This document shows positions 8,475 to 15,646 of a DNA stretch of 19,521 bases, in pieces. The notes beneath the pieces were generated by a model. The model was given only the letters and a program-made list of their open reading frames with translations, did no database searches and was not told where the DNA came from. Both the position numbers and the translations under genes were made by a program. Source of the DNA: DAIOFH01 sp036745875 (GTDB taxonomy: Bacteria; Planctomycetota; SZUA-567); contig DAIOFH010000073.1 in the NCBI GenBank assembly GCA_036745875.1, forward strand, positions 1 to 19,521. The letters are read 5' to 3'. Every line of letters begins with the position of its first letter. Within the stretch, counting starts at the first letter, position 1.

Positions 8475-8678
8475 GAAAGAAGCGAAGTGAAAGAACTCGC
8501 TGAAGGCGGCAAAATTTACCGGTACCCTCTTATCCGTGATCAAGTGAAGCAAGTATATTAGTCTTCGTAACTTTCCATCAATAAGTGAATTACAGTTTTT
8601 CGAACTATGGCGGGCATGGATTGGAAAAAAGATTGCTTTCAACCCTTTAATCTGTTTTTTAAAGATGAAAGGGATTCC
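8475..8678. other. Intergenic gap after tgt
   Basis: This gap lies between tgt and the orphan gene at 8679. It is AT-rich in its second half. I see no convincing terminator, promoter or RNA gene. A 24-codon open frame from a GTG near 8487 lacks a good ribosome binding site and is not called. The orphan gene's frame is open back to an ATG at 8607. Confidence 0.5.
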
Positions 8679-9311
8679 ATGAACGTCGATACCGTAAACT
8701 CCTTGTTTCCTACTCAAGCTAAATCGGCCATTACCTCTACTGGTAAAAGTATCTCCGGTGCATTTTCGCTGCAAATATCCCTGGAGATGGAAAAAGCTGA
8801 AACGCCTGCCAAAGAAACGACAGTGGAGGATGTTAAAAAAGAGTTTTGGGATTATTTGAATTCGTTGGACAAGACCCTTGGCGGGACAATCAATGTTCTC
8901 GTTTCCGACTCCGCCTGGGAAAAAATGGCGGCAGATCCGGAATACAAACAAAAGATGATGGATCTATGCAAACGCGATCTCTGTGCTCCTGGCTGGAACA
9001 GAATGCCGAACCCGGCAGGCACTGTAATACAGATCAACGCTGGCGGCGGGGAAGAGTATATTGCGCGTTCTCAGCCGGGTGAATTTGCCAAGGAAAATGG
9101 CAGCGCGAACACGGGCGGCAAGGGTTTTTGGGAGCGCCGGGCAGATAAAAATAAGGAAGCCAACGAACAGGCCGTAGAGCGAGCGCTGGGCAAGAGGCAA
9201 CAGGAAAAAACAGAGCTAATGCGATTTCTTCAAGAATACGCAACTCCGTCAACCACCACTTCAGGTGATGACATTTCGTTTAATGGCTATTCGTGGTCCG
9301 GACAAGTGTAA
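8679..9311 (+). CDS. Protein of unknown function (orphan, soluble)
   Basis: A 210-residue protein I do not recognise. The start is placed at the ATG at 8679 (MNVDTVNSLFPTQAKS), which has AAAGGG five bases upstream; an in-frame ATG at 8607 lacks one. There is no signal peptide or membrane segment. The N-terminus is Ser/Thr-rich and polar. A folded region spans about residues 48-125 (EEFW-like helix, then GTINVLVSDSAWEKMAADPEYKQKMMDL). A Gly/Asn-rich stretch follows, then a charged helix (ERRADKNKEANEQAVERALGKRQQEK, about 160-185). The tail is polar. A central domain preceded by a flexible N-terminus recalls secreted or surface-associated proteins exported without a classic signal, but that is only an impression. 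Its 3' end overlaps the opposing DUF3795 gene by 25 bases. Confidence 0.7.
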   Translation: MNVDTVNSLFPTQAKSAITSTGKSISGAFSLQISLEMEKAETPAKETTVEDVKKEFWDYLNSLDKTLGGTINVLVSDSAWEKMAADPEYKQKMMDLCKRDLCAPGWNRMPNPAGTVIQINAGGGEEYIARSQPGEFAKENGSANTGGKGFWERRADKNKEANEQAVERALGKRQQEKTELMRFLQEYATPSTTTSGDDISFNGYSWSGQV

Positions 9312-9718
9312 TACCACGACTGCCGCTTGCCGCAGTGGCAAAACAGCGACGGCTGCAAATCTTTGAACCATTCATCAATTCCGCTTTCGCGAATGATCCG
9401 TAAATTTTTGACCGCCTGCTCATGGTGGGGTGAGCCGTCGCTTCCAAATGCTGCAAGAGTTGCGCAGGTGAAATCGGTGCATTCTGCGCAGTTGTTTATG
9501 TCTTTGGCCCGGGCGCAGTCCTTGATGGCGCATGGGCCGCAGATATTCTTTCCCTTGCAGCCTTCGCAATCGCAAAGAGACAGGTCTGACCAGTCCCTTT
9601 GGTATCTGGCCGGAATGCCTGCGAGGTGATTCCTGTCCTGTTCCAAGAACGCCACCCTTACGGAGCACTGCTCGCAGTAAAGGCCGCAATAAGCCAGCAT
9701 TTTCATGGAAAAATCCAT
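9287..9718 (-). CDS. DUF3795 cysteine-rich protein
   Basis: A 143-residue cytosolic protein with the DUF3795 signature AYCGLYCEQCSV near the N-terminus. Many further cysteines follow, mainly in CDCEGCKG, CGPCAIKDCARAK and NNCAECTDFTCATL, with a last pair at FCHCG. The spacing suggests metal or Fe-S binding, but no function is established for the family, which is common in anaerobic bacteria and archaea. The ATG at 9718 is preceded by AAGGGA with a five-base spacer. A second in-frame ATG lies four codons in. The 3' end runs 25 bases into the opposing orphan gene. A region of inverted repeats lies upstream. Confidence 0.85.
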   Translation of the reverse strand: MDFSMKMLAYCGLYCEQCSVRVAFLEQDRNHLAGIPARYQRDWSDLSLCDCEGCKGKNICGPCAIKDCARAKDINNCAECTDFTCATLAAFGSDGSPHHEQAVKNLRIIRESGIDEWFKDLQPSLFCHCGKRQSWYYTCPDHE

Positions 9719-9771
9719 GGCTATCCCTTTTCCGTGCCGGATCGGAGCATTAAAGGATTTTCGTGATATTA

Positions 9772-9832
9772 AGAGGTTGGCCGCCTCTGGTCACTCGCGT
9801 GATATTTCGCCAAACCACCGGCGAAAAATCAC
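9772..9832. repeat. Cluster of inverted repeats upstream of the DUF3795 gene
   Basis: Three symmetric elements lie close together. AGAGG/CCTCT (9772-9788) is a five-base stem. TCAC and GTGA (9791-9802) face each other across four bases. GTGATATTTCGCC (9799-9811) pairs with GGCGAAAAATCAC (9820-9832) over 13 positions with one mismatch and an eight-base loop. The last could act as a stem-loop downstream of the gene at 9885, though there is no T-run on either strand. The GTGA/TCAC half-sites could instead form an operator for the DUF3795 gene. Both roles are guesses. Confidence 0.5.
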
Positions 9833-9884
9833 AATGTCCCTTCCAGCGCCTAACTTCAATTATCACAGAATTTATTGAGATGCT

Positions 9885-11153
9885 TTAGGCTTCCCTTTTC
9901 CACATCTCCAAAAGAGCCGGCCAATCGGCCTCGGCCTTGGCGTGGTCGTACTCCCGGTTTATGCCGGACTGTTCCAGGGTGGGGCTGCCGTGCGGAACGA
10001 GAGCACGCGGATGCGAAGACATGAAATTCAACTTGTAGTTGAATCGTTCGTTTCCGGGCTTTGAAGTAATATATTCCAGGAAATCCTCGGCCTGCACCGG
10101 ATCAGGGCTTTCCCTGAGGATACCGGCCATCATCAAATCCCATGCAGCGCCATCAGGCGAACTGAGCAGTAATTTCAATTTCGCGGCACCGCTGTCCAGG
10201 AACCCGTGCAACTGCCCGACAGCCGCCAACATGGACGGGCTGCTGAAGCATTGCTTTAAATCGAGCTTGTCGGAATAAAGTCCCGAGGCCTGCTTTTTGA
10301 GGTCGCGCATGAAGGCTACCCCTTCTTCCATTCCCATGTGCTGGGCAAGGCCCGAAAGGAAAAGACGGCCGGCGGGGCTTTTCTCCGGGTCGGGCAGCAC
10401 GAAGGAACCGGATAGGTTGGGGGAGAGGAGGGTCTCCAGGGACCGCACCGGCTCAGGGTCGTTCTCCAGGCGCTTTTTCCACGATAGCGGGTTGACCGCG
10501 ATGGCAATCGGGTCAATGCCGATGCCGCACCAGCGGCGGTCGGGGTCCTTGAGAAACGCGGGTATTTCCTTGGGGCCTTCGCTGAGGAGCTCGGCGAGGT
10601 TGCCTTTTTTCTTGAGCTGGTTTATGAGACTAAGGTCGCGGGTCATCACGATATGCGCCTGCTCCGAGCCGTGGATTATGTTCGATTCATTGTCCCCCAT
10701 GGGGAAGATGCGGAATTTTTTCACAATCTCGTAGTGATGGCGTTTGGTTATCTTTGCCGCTTCGTCGGCGGACACATCGGCAAGGATGCGGGTCTCGGGG
10801 GTGCGCATGTTGAATAGCGGGTTGAAGCCGAAATAGGCGATAACCGCACCGACGAGCGCGCCGATAATCCCGTAGGCAATCCCGAACATCAAGCCAAGCC
10901 CAATAAGCGCGGAGGCGAGAATGAACGGCGTGCATATCGCCGTGCCGACATAGGAGGATGTTTCAAGCCTGACATTTCTTTGCCAGACGGAATAGATAAG
11001 GAGGCAAAGAGGGATCATGATGAGGAAGCAATACGATACTGCCTGGAGGGTGGAAATTTCCGAATTCTCCAATATATTGAAAAAGCTGAATATAATGTAA
11101 ATCAGCACCAGCATGTACATTACGGGAAGTTTGGACTTTGGCCTCGGTTTCAT
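9885..11153 (-). CDS. Membrane-anchored protein with a C-terminal solute-binding-protein-like domain
   Basis: A 422-residue protein with two halves. Residues about 11-112 hold four likely membrane helices (11-28, 38-57, 70-90, 93-112). Residues about 165-422 resemble the type-2 periplasmic binding proteins of iron(III)/spermidine-type ABC transporters. The similar stretches are FLKDPDRRWCGIGIDPIAIAVN, then LSPNLSGSFVLPDPEKSPAGRLFLSGLAQHMG, a later AAWDLMMAGILRESPDPVQAEDFLEYI, and a WPALLEMWKRE tail. The first lobe of such a domain seems shortened, with only a HIVMTRDLSLINQLKKKGNL-like remnant. Basic residues at the N-terminus and after helix 2 suggest the N-terminus and, with four helices, the C-terminal domain face the cytoplasm, opposite to a transport receptor. 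No ABC permease or ATPase is nearby. It overlaps the AtpZ-like gene by ATGA and is probably coupled to it. Binding-protein likeness is by eye only. Confidence 0.72.
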   Translation of the reverse strand: MKPRPKSKLPVMYMLVLIYIIFSFFNILENSEISTLQAVSYCFLIMIPLCLLIYSVWQRNVRLETSSYVGTAICTPFILASALIGLGLMFGIAYGIIGALVGAVIAYFGFNPLFNMRTPETRILADVSADEAAKITKRHHYEIVKKFRIFPMGDNESNIIHGSEQAHIVMTRDLSLINQLKKKGNLAELLSEGPKEIPAFLKDPDRRWCGIGIDPIAIAVNPLSWKKRLENDPEPVRSLETLLSPNLSGSFVLPDPEKSPAGRLFLSGLAQHMGMEEGVAFMRDLKKQASGLYSDKLDLKQCFSSPSMLAAVGQLHGFLDSGAAKLKLLLSSPDGAAWDLMMAGILRESPDPVQAEDFLEYITSKPGNERFNYKLNFMSSHPRALVPHGSPTLEQSGINREYDHAKAEADWPALLEMWKREA

Positions 11154-11509
11154 GCATCCTCTTTTCTGTTGGTTACGTTGGTTCGGATTGCGGTTTTTCT
11201 GTCCGAATCCTTTGGTTCACGGGGAAATTCTTCCAGGTGGCGAATAATCCGTAAATAGCACCAATACACGGAACTTGCTACACCAAAAAGAGTTAGAAAA
11301 ATAATCGGTATTCCGTATGTGGATATTTCGTATTTTTTCAACATTCTGTCAAGAAATAGGCCGATAAGGAAAAACCCGACCGTCCCAAAGGTCATGGTTA
11401 TCCCCAGGCTGGAGAATAATCGCAACAGCGGGCCAAGCTCCGGGTTACGGTGAATCAATTTATCGTCTGAATTTTGCAAGTTCTGTGTTCCATATACAGA
11501 AAAAAACAA
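11150..11509 (-). CDS. AtpZ/AtpI-like two-helix membrane protein
   Basis: A 119-residue protein with two membrane segments (about residues 33-53 and 66-87) joined by a short loop. The sequence GFFLIGLFLDRML, then a glycine-containing second helix, then a basic tail, matches the AtpZ/AtpI-type proteins associated with assembly or Mg/Ca transport of F-type ATP synthase. No ATP synthase genes are in the window, so the location is unusual. The stop overlaps the next gene's start as ATGA (11153-11150), indicating coupled translation with the binding-protein-like membrane protein. The ATG at 11509 has no visible ribosome binding site. An internal TTG at 11479 with GGAACA upstream is an alternative start. 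Family call is moderate because these proteins are short and low in conserved residues. Confidence 0.68.
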   Translation of the reverse strand: MFFSVYGTQNLQNSDDKLIHRNPELGPLLRLFSSLGITMTFGTVGFFLIGLFLDRMLKKYEISTYGIPIIFLTLFGVASSVYWCYLRIIRHLEEFPREPKDSDRKTAIRTNVTNRKEDA

Positions 11510-11696
11510 TTTTGGTCGATGTAGTAGTAGTAGAACTCATCGTACTATCGCGTTTTGTATTGTGCATAGCCTTTCCTTGGCGCTTTTCCGGTGTATTCCA
11601 GTTATACTGTAAAACGCAACGAGGAACCAGCTACTATTTGGCAATCGGCTAATATAGTGGATGAGGGCAATTTTTTTAAAAGAAAAACCTGGTCTC

Positions 11697-11745
11697 GGGA
11701 AAGTGTTGAAAGAAATATTCTTTATCCGGAACTTTCCCCTGGAGG
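11697..11745 (+). promoter_or_regulatory. Leader hairpin next to the ribosome binding site of the gene at 11753
   Basis: GGGAAAGT (11697-11704) pairs perfectly with ACTTTCCC (11731-11738). Within the loop AAAGAA (11709-11714) pairs with TTCTTT (11718-11723) around ATA. The Shine-Dalgarno GGAGG (11741-11745) begins two bases after the stem, seven bases before the ATG. A folded leader could modulate ribosome access or protect the 5' end of the message. The 240-base gap upstream holds TATACT- and TATAGT-like boxes but no convincing -35 partner. Confidence 0.5.
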
Positions 11746-11752
11746 ATAAGTG

Positions 11753-12691
11753 ATGTCCGCTTCTGGCGCCTTTACCACCAATGTCAACGACAATGCGACA
11801 AATATCGCCAAAATATCACGTCGCATAGCCATCAAGAACGATGTCGAGCCGGAAGATTGGCAGGATATCTACGAGCGCATCGACTCGAGCGCCAAGCGCT
11901 TTCCCATTTCGCTATTCCACCTTACCGTGGGCGCGGGAACGCTGGCCGGACTCTTCGGCACTGTCTCCGTATTCATGGTCGTCCTGACCCAGTTTTTCCC
12001 CTTTGTCGCACCAAGCCTTCTCGCCTGCTTTATTTCGCCTCTTGGTTTCCTAGTCGGCGCTGCCGGCGGTCAATTGGGCGGCAACCTGTTTTTTCAGTTA
12101 TGGCTTGGCCTTGACCGCGAGACCAGGCGTGGTTTCGCCACACGCCTCACCCTCGCCCGCGCGCCGGAAGAATGGGCGCTCCAGGTCAAGAAGTGGCTTT
12201 TCACCGGCGACTGGATGAATTCCCCCGTCTATGACGCACGGCTTCCCTATGTCAGGATCTTCGTCTCCGGCGACGCTCCCGTCTCATGCGCCGAAGAAGA
12301 CCGCCTCTGGCGCGAAATCCATGACAAGGTCTCCGGCGACAGCCTGTGGGAGGCGGGTGCAAACCACCGCGAAATTTCCTATCCCATGCACCTTCCCGCC
12401 TGGGCTAGAAAAGTCGAAACCGGCGACGGCGTCGAAGAGCTCGACAAGCGTCTTGGTTCCGATGTCTCCCACGCCTGGGTTAGGCACCTCTGGCGCAGGG
12501 CCTGCCGCCAGTGGTCTCTTCTCGGTTCCGGCGAATTTCCTTTGAACGCCCGGAAGGAAACTTTCGAAGCCCATCACCTGTTCTTGCAGCACGGCCGCGA
12601 AGCGCTTCTCGTGGTGTTGCGCCCCAACTGCTTTGCGGCGGAAGTCGGTGAAGAGGAAGTAGCGGAACACAAGGAAATCGTCGCGGCGTAA
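11753..12691 (+). CDS. Membrane protein of unknown function
   Basis: A 312-residue protein I do not recognise. It starts at the ATG at 11753 with a strong GGAGG at seven bases; an adjacent GTG at 11750 is less likely. The first 50 residues are polar. Two long hydrophobic segments follow (about 53-80 and 85-115), the second rich in Gly and Ala (FLVGAAGGQLGGNLFF). The remaining 190 residues are soluble, with many Trp, Arg and Glu and a YVRIFVSGDAP stretch. Its shape suggests a helical-hairpin anchor with a cytoplasmic or periplasmic domain. It is a single gene, divergent from the AtpZ-like pair, and ends in a strong terminator, so it is probably its own transcription unit. Confidence 0.75.
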   Translation: MSASGAFTTNVNDNATNIAKISRRIAIKNDVEPEDWQDIYERIDSSAKRFPISLFHLTVGAGTLAGLFGTVSVFMVVLTQFFPFVAPSLLACFISPLGFLVGAAGGQLGGNLFFQLWLGLDRETRRGFATRLTLARAPEEWALQVKKWLFTGDWMNSPVYDARLPYVRIFVSGDAPVSCAEEDRLWREIHDKVSGDSLWEAGANHREISYPMHLPAWARKVETGDGVEELDKRLGSDVSHAWVRHLWRRACRQWSLLGSGEFPLNARKETFEAHHLFLQHGREALLVVLRPNCFAAEVGEEEVAEHKEIVAA

Positions 12692-12717
12692 TTCCCGAAC
12701 AATGAATGTATTCAAAT

Positions 12718-12747
12718 CCTCTCCCGCCCGGCGGGAGAGGGTTTTTT
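12718..12747 (+). terminator. Rho-independent terminator after the gene at 11753
   Basis: CCTCTCCCGC (12718-12727) and GCGGGAGAGG (12731-12740) form a perfect ten-base GC-rich stem with a three-base loop, followed by G and six T (12742-12747). The T-run is on the plus strand only, so it ends the plus-strand gene; the converging aroC ends 11 bases beyond it. Confidence 0.9.
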
Positions 12748-12758
12748 ACGTCGCGGCT

Positions 12759-13847
12759 CTACCGATTGCGCGCCCGCTGAAGGAGAAAGAAATCGGCCAG
12801 GATGTGCCAGAGAGTCGCTTCCAGCACCGGAACGGCGCGGATGCATACCGCCGGATCGTGGCGACCGCCGATTTCTATATCCACGTCGTTCAGGTCCTTG
12901 TCTACCGTCTGCTGCACGGCTGCGATGGAGGGTGTGGGCTTGACTGCCGCCCGGACGACTATTTCCTGGCCGGTGGAAATGCCTCCCAGGATGCCTCCCG
13001 CGTGGTTGGTGACGAAACTGTCTGCCAGCCTGCCGGAACGCGGTGTACGCATGCGATCGTTGTTCACGGCGCCGTCCGCGAGGCTGGCGGCAAAACCGTC
13101 GCCGATCTCCACCCCTTTGACCGCGTTCAGGCCGAGGATGGCGGAACCGATGCGTCCGTCAAGCCTGTCGTACACCGGTTCACCCAGGCCCGGTGGGACG
13201 TTTTGCGCGCGAATTTCCACAATGCCGCCGAGGGAGGTTTTTGTTTCCATCGCCTTGGTGATGGCGTCCGCCATCGCCGGAAGCGCGCCGGGATCGGCGC
13301 AGAAGAAAGGATTCTCGTGGATGACCGATTCGTCCCATTGCGTCGTTTCCACTCCACCCAGCCGCGTCAGGGCTGCGCTGACGCGCACTTGTGCCATGTC
13401 AGCGAAGGAGGACAGCAGCTTTTTCGCCACAGCGCCGGCAGCCACCCTGGCCACCGTCTCCCTGGCGGAAGCCCTGCCGCCGCCTCGGGGGTCACGTATG
13501 CCGTACTTTGCCTGGTAGGCGGCGTCGGCGTGGCCCGGACGGAATACGTCTTTCAGTTTGTCGTAATCCCCCGAACGCTGGGTCTTGTTTTCAACCAACA
13601 GGAGGATGGGAGTTCCAGTGGTCATGCCATCATAGACGCCGGAAAGGATGCTGACTCGGTCTTCTTCCTGCCGGGGTGTGACGAATTTGTTCTGTCCCGG
13701 CCTTCGTCTGTTGAGGAACGGCTGGATGTCGTCTTCCGCGAGTGGGAGCCGCGCCGGGCAACCGTCGATCAGGCAACCGACCGCGGGTCCGTGGCTTTCG
13801 CCGAACGATGAAAATGAAAATAGCCTGCCAAAGGTGTTTGCGTTCAT
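12759..13847 (-). CDS. aroC: Chorismate synthase
   Basis: Converts EPSP to chorismate, the last step of the shikimate pathway, using reduced FMN. The 362 residues match the family's length. Signature blocks are FGRLFSFSSFGESHG near the N-terminus, RRRPGQNKFVTPRQEED, RPGHADAAYQAKYGIRDPRG followed by GGRASARETVARVAAGA, and a late GGISTGQEIVVRAAVKPTPS. The C-terminus with its short basic tail is complete. The ATG at 13847 has AAAGGA upstream, overlapping the stop of the GNAT gene, so the two are likely co-transcribed with an 11-base gap. aroB is divergent about 650 bases away, so two shikimate enzymes share this neighbourhood. Confidence 0.97.
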   Translation of the reverse strand: MNANTFGRLFSFSSFGESHGPAVGCLIDGCPARLPLAEDDIQPFLNRRRPGQNKFVTPRQEEDRVSILSGVYDGMTTGTPILLLVENKTQRSGDYDKLKDVFRPGHADAAYQAKYGIRDPRGGGRASARETVARVAAGAVAKKLLSSFADMAQVRVSAALTRLGGVETTQWDESVIHENPFFCADPGALPAMADAITKAMETKTSLGGIVEIRAQNVPPGLGEPVYDRLDGRIGSAILGLNAVKGVEIGDGFAASLADGAVNNDRMRTPRSGRLADSFVTNHAGGILGGISTGQEIVVRAAVKPTPSIAAVQQTVDKDLNDVDIEIGGRHDPAVCIRAVPVLEATLWHILADFFLLQRARNR

Positions 13848-13858
13848 TCTGAATCCTT

Positions 13859-14398
13859 TTACCAGTCGTTCCCGTTGAGATCAATCGGGCCATCGGGCAT
13901 GCATGTCGTCAACAGCGGGTAAAACATCGCAATATTGACGCCCGGAAGGGGAAATTCCCCTCCCTCTTCCCGCCGGATCACCGGCGCGTTGTCCACGCGT
14001 ATCCAACCTGTCCGACCGTATATTGGTTCCAGCTTCGGAATGCAGAAGAGAAGGCCGAAGTCAAATTCCGCCTTTGCCGCTTCCTCCATCGCCAGCGTCA
14101 TGATTTTGTCGCTCAGGCCTGTGCCTCTTTCCAAGGTGGCGACATAGACGTTCTGCACGCCGACGATCCGGTACGGGGAACCGCCGACAAGAATGGTCCG
14201 TTCGACAAGCCCCGCATAGCCGACGGCATCCCCATCCTTTTCCGCGACGATGGAAAAGAGGGGAAAGCTTCCGTGCCAGGAACGGCTATGCCTAAAAGTT
14301 TCTGCGCCGTCCGGATGGTAAATGCACAGGTTCCTGCGCACCGCTTCGTCAAGCGCACCCGGAAAGACGTTTTCATAAACAACCCTGATGGTCGGCAT
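13859..14398 (-). CDS. GNAT-family N-acetyltransferase
   Basis: A 179-residue cytosolic protein with a GNAT fold by pattern. A substrate-side strand LFSIVAEKDGDAVGYAGL leads to strand VGVQNVYVATLERGTGLSDKIM, which carries the acetyl-CoA loop as R-G-T-G-L-S in place of the usual Q/RxxGxG/A. Helix MTLAMEEAAKAEFDFGLLFC follows, then the terminal PIYGRTGWIRV. The substrate cannot be predicted. The ATG at 14398 has AAGGAA with a good spacer. It is directly upstream of aroC and probably in its operon, though no metabolic link is evident. Its promoter must lie in 14399-14502, shared with the divergent aroB. Confidence 0.82.
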   Translation of the reverse strand: MPTIRVVYENVFPGALDEAVRRNLCIYHPDGAETFRHSRSWHGSFPLFSIVAEKDGDAVGYAGLVERTILVGGSPYRIVGVQNVYVATLERGTGLSDKIMTLAMEEAAKAEFDFGLLFCIPKLEPIYGRTGWIRVDNAPVIRREEGGEFPLPGVNIAMFYPLLTTCMPDGPIDLNGNDW

Positions 14399-14426
14399 AG
14401 TCGATTCCTTTTTTACGTATCGGGCG

Positions 14427-14455
14427 TTGCCGTGGGTGGCGATTATTGGTAATAT
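14427..14455 (+). promoter_or_regulatory. Promoter of aroB
   Basis: TTGCCG (14427-14432) and TAATAT (14450-14455) are separated by exactly 17 bases, and TGG directly before the -10 gives an extended -10. Transcription would begin near 14462, about 40 bases before the aroB ATG. Confidence 0.6.
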
Positions 14456-14502
14456 CTCCTAGAGAATACCGGCACTCACAGACAAAGTAAAGGCTTTGGA
14501 CA

Positions 14503-15639
14503 ATGGCGACAGTCACGGTCGAGACTACACGAACCCGGAAAAACTACGATATCATTATAAATTCGGGCGCTTTTTCCCATTGGTTTCATGACAGGCACGG
14601 AATCGACAGCTCCGACAGGATCATCTTTCTCGCCGACGCAACCGTGTCAAAAATATACGGCTACCCGGACGCCTTGCCGAACAAGGCCTTTGACGGCTTT
14701 CTGTTGGTCGAGCCGGGCGAAACCCGAAAGAACCTTGCCCAGTACGCGGAACTTATCGATAGCTTGCTTGGCCTTGCCGTCGACAGGAAAACCGTCCTTG
14801 TCGCCCTTGGCGGCGGCGTGACCGGGGACATTGTCGGCTTTATCGCCGCGACATTGCTTCGGGGCGTTCGCTTCGTCCAGGTACCGACGACGCTTCTTGC
14901 CCAGGTGGACAGTTCGGTGGGCGGCAAGACCGGCGTCAATACGGCAAGCGGCAAAAACCTCGTCGGCGTGTTCCATCAACCGGAATGCGTCGTCATCGAT
15001 CCGGTGTTCCTGGACACGCTTCCCAAGCGCGAGTACCTCGCAGGGCTTGCCGAAGTCGCGAAATACGGCATTATCGGTGACGCCGCCTTTTTCCAGTCCC
15101 TTGCCGATTCCGCGGAGACGATCGCCTCCCGCGACCATAACGTCCTGGCCGGGGTTATCCGGCATTGTTGCGCCATGAAGGCGGAAATCGTCTCCCGCGA
15201 CGAGACTGAGCATGGCGATAGGGCGCTCCTGAATCTTGGCCACACCTTCGGCCATGCCTTGGAAGCGCTGGCCGGATACGACGGCAGCGTCATCCACGGC
15301 GAGGCTGTCGCCGTCGGTATGGCCTTGGCCTGCGAATACGCGGTGGAAGAGGGGGCGTTGCCGGAAGAGGACTGCGCCGCGGCGTTAGGTAATCTGCGAA
15401 AACTCGAACTGCCGACGCGGATCCCGGACATCGGCTTCGGGAAAGTCGACTGGGCTAATGCCCTTAACGTCGACAGGCTGGCCTCCGCGCTCCTTTATGA
15501 CAAAAAAGCGGACGGCGGTACGCTGAACCTGATCCTTCCCACAGCTATCGGCAAATGCGGAATCGTAAAAAACGTCAGCGCCAGGAAGGTAGCGTCTTTT
15601 ATGATGAAACAGGCTTCTTTCGATGCGGGGCGGTCATAA
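14503..15639 (+). CDS. aroB: 3-dehydroquinate synthase
   Basis: Second enzyme of the shikimate pathway, turning DAHP into 3-dehydroquinate with NAD+ and a divalent metal. The 378-residue protein shows the NAD-binding GGGVTGD (103-109), the PTTLLAQVDSSVGGKTGVN block with K142, and metal ligands E184 (GLAEVAKYG), H247 (NLGHTFGHA) and H265 (VIHGEAVAVG). All catalytic blocks are intact. The ATG at 14503 has an AAAGG upstream, and an extended -10 promoter lies about 50 bases back. It is divergent from the GNAT-aroC pair and converges with the secreted protein gene at 15647, with only seven bases between their stops. Confidence 0.97.
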   Translation: MATVTVETTRTRKNYDIIINSGAFSHWFHDRHGIDSSDRIIFLADATVSKIYGYPDALPNKAFDGFLLVEPGETRKNLAQYAELIDSLLGLAVDRKTVLVALGGGVTGDIVGFIAATLLRGVRFVQVPTTLLAQVDSSVGGKTGVNTASGKNLVGVFHQPECVVIDPVFLDTLPKREYLAGLAEVAKYGIIGDAAFFQSLADSAETIASRDHNVLAGVIRHCCAMKAEIVSRDETEHGDRALLNLGHTFGHALEALAGYDGSVIHGEAVAVGMALACEYAVEEGALPEEDCAAALGNLRKLELPTRIPDIGFGKVDWANALNVDRLASALLYDKKADGGTLNLILPTAIGKCGIVKNVSARKVASFMMKQASFDAGRS

Positions 15640-15646
15640 ATCGCTG

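Noticed and set aside
7323..8951. Long minus-strand open frame opposite tgt
   Set aside because: It is the antisense shadow of tgt and part of the next gene; it has no recognisable domain, whereas tgt is complete on the plus strand.
11600..11660. TATACT- and TATAGT-like -10 boxes before the gene at 11753
   Set aside because: Neither has a -35 partner at a normal distance.
12702..13811. Long plus-strand open frame opposite aroC
   Set aside because: It begins in the terminator, mirrors aroC and has no protein-family features.
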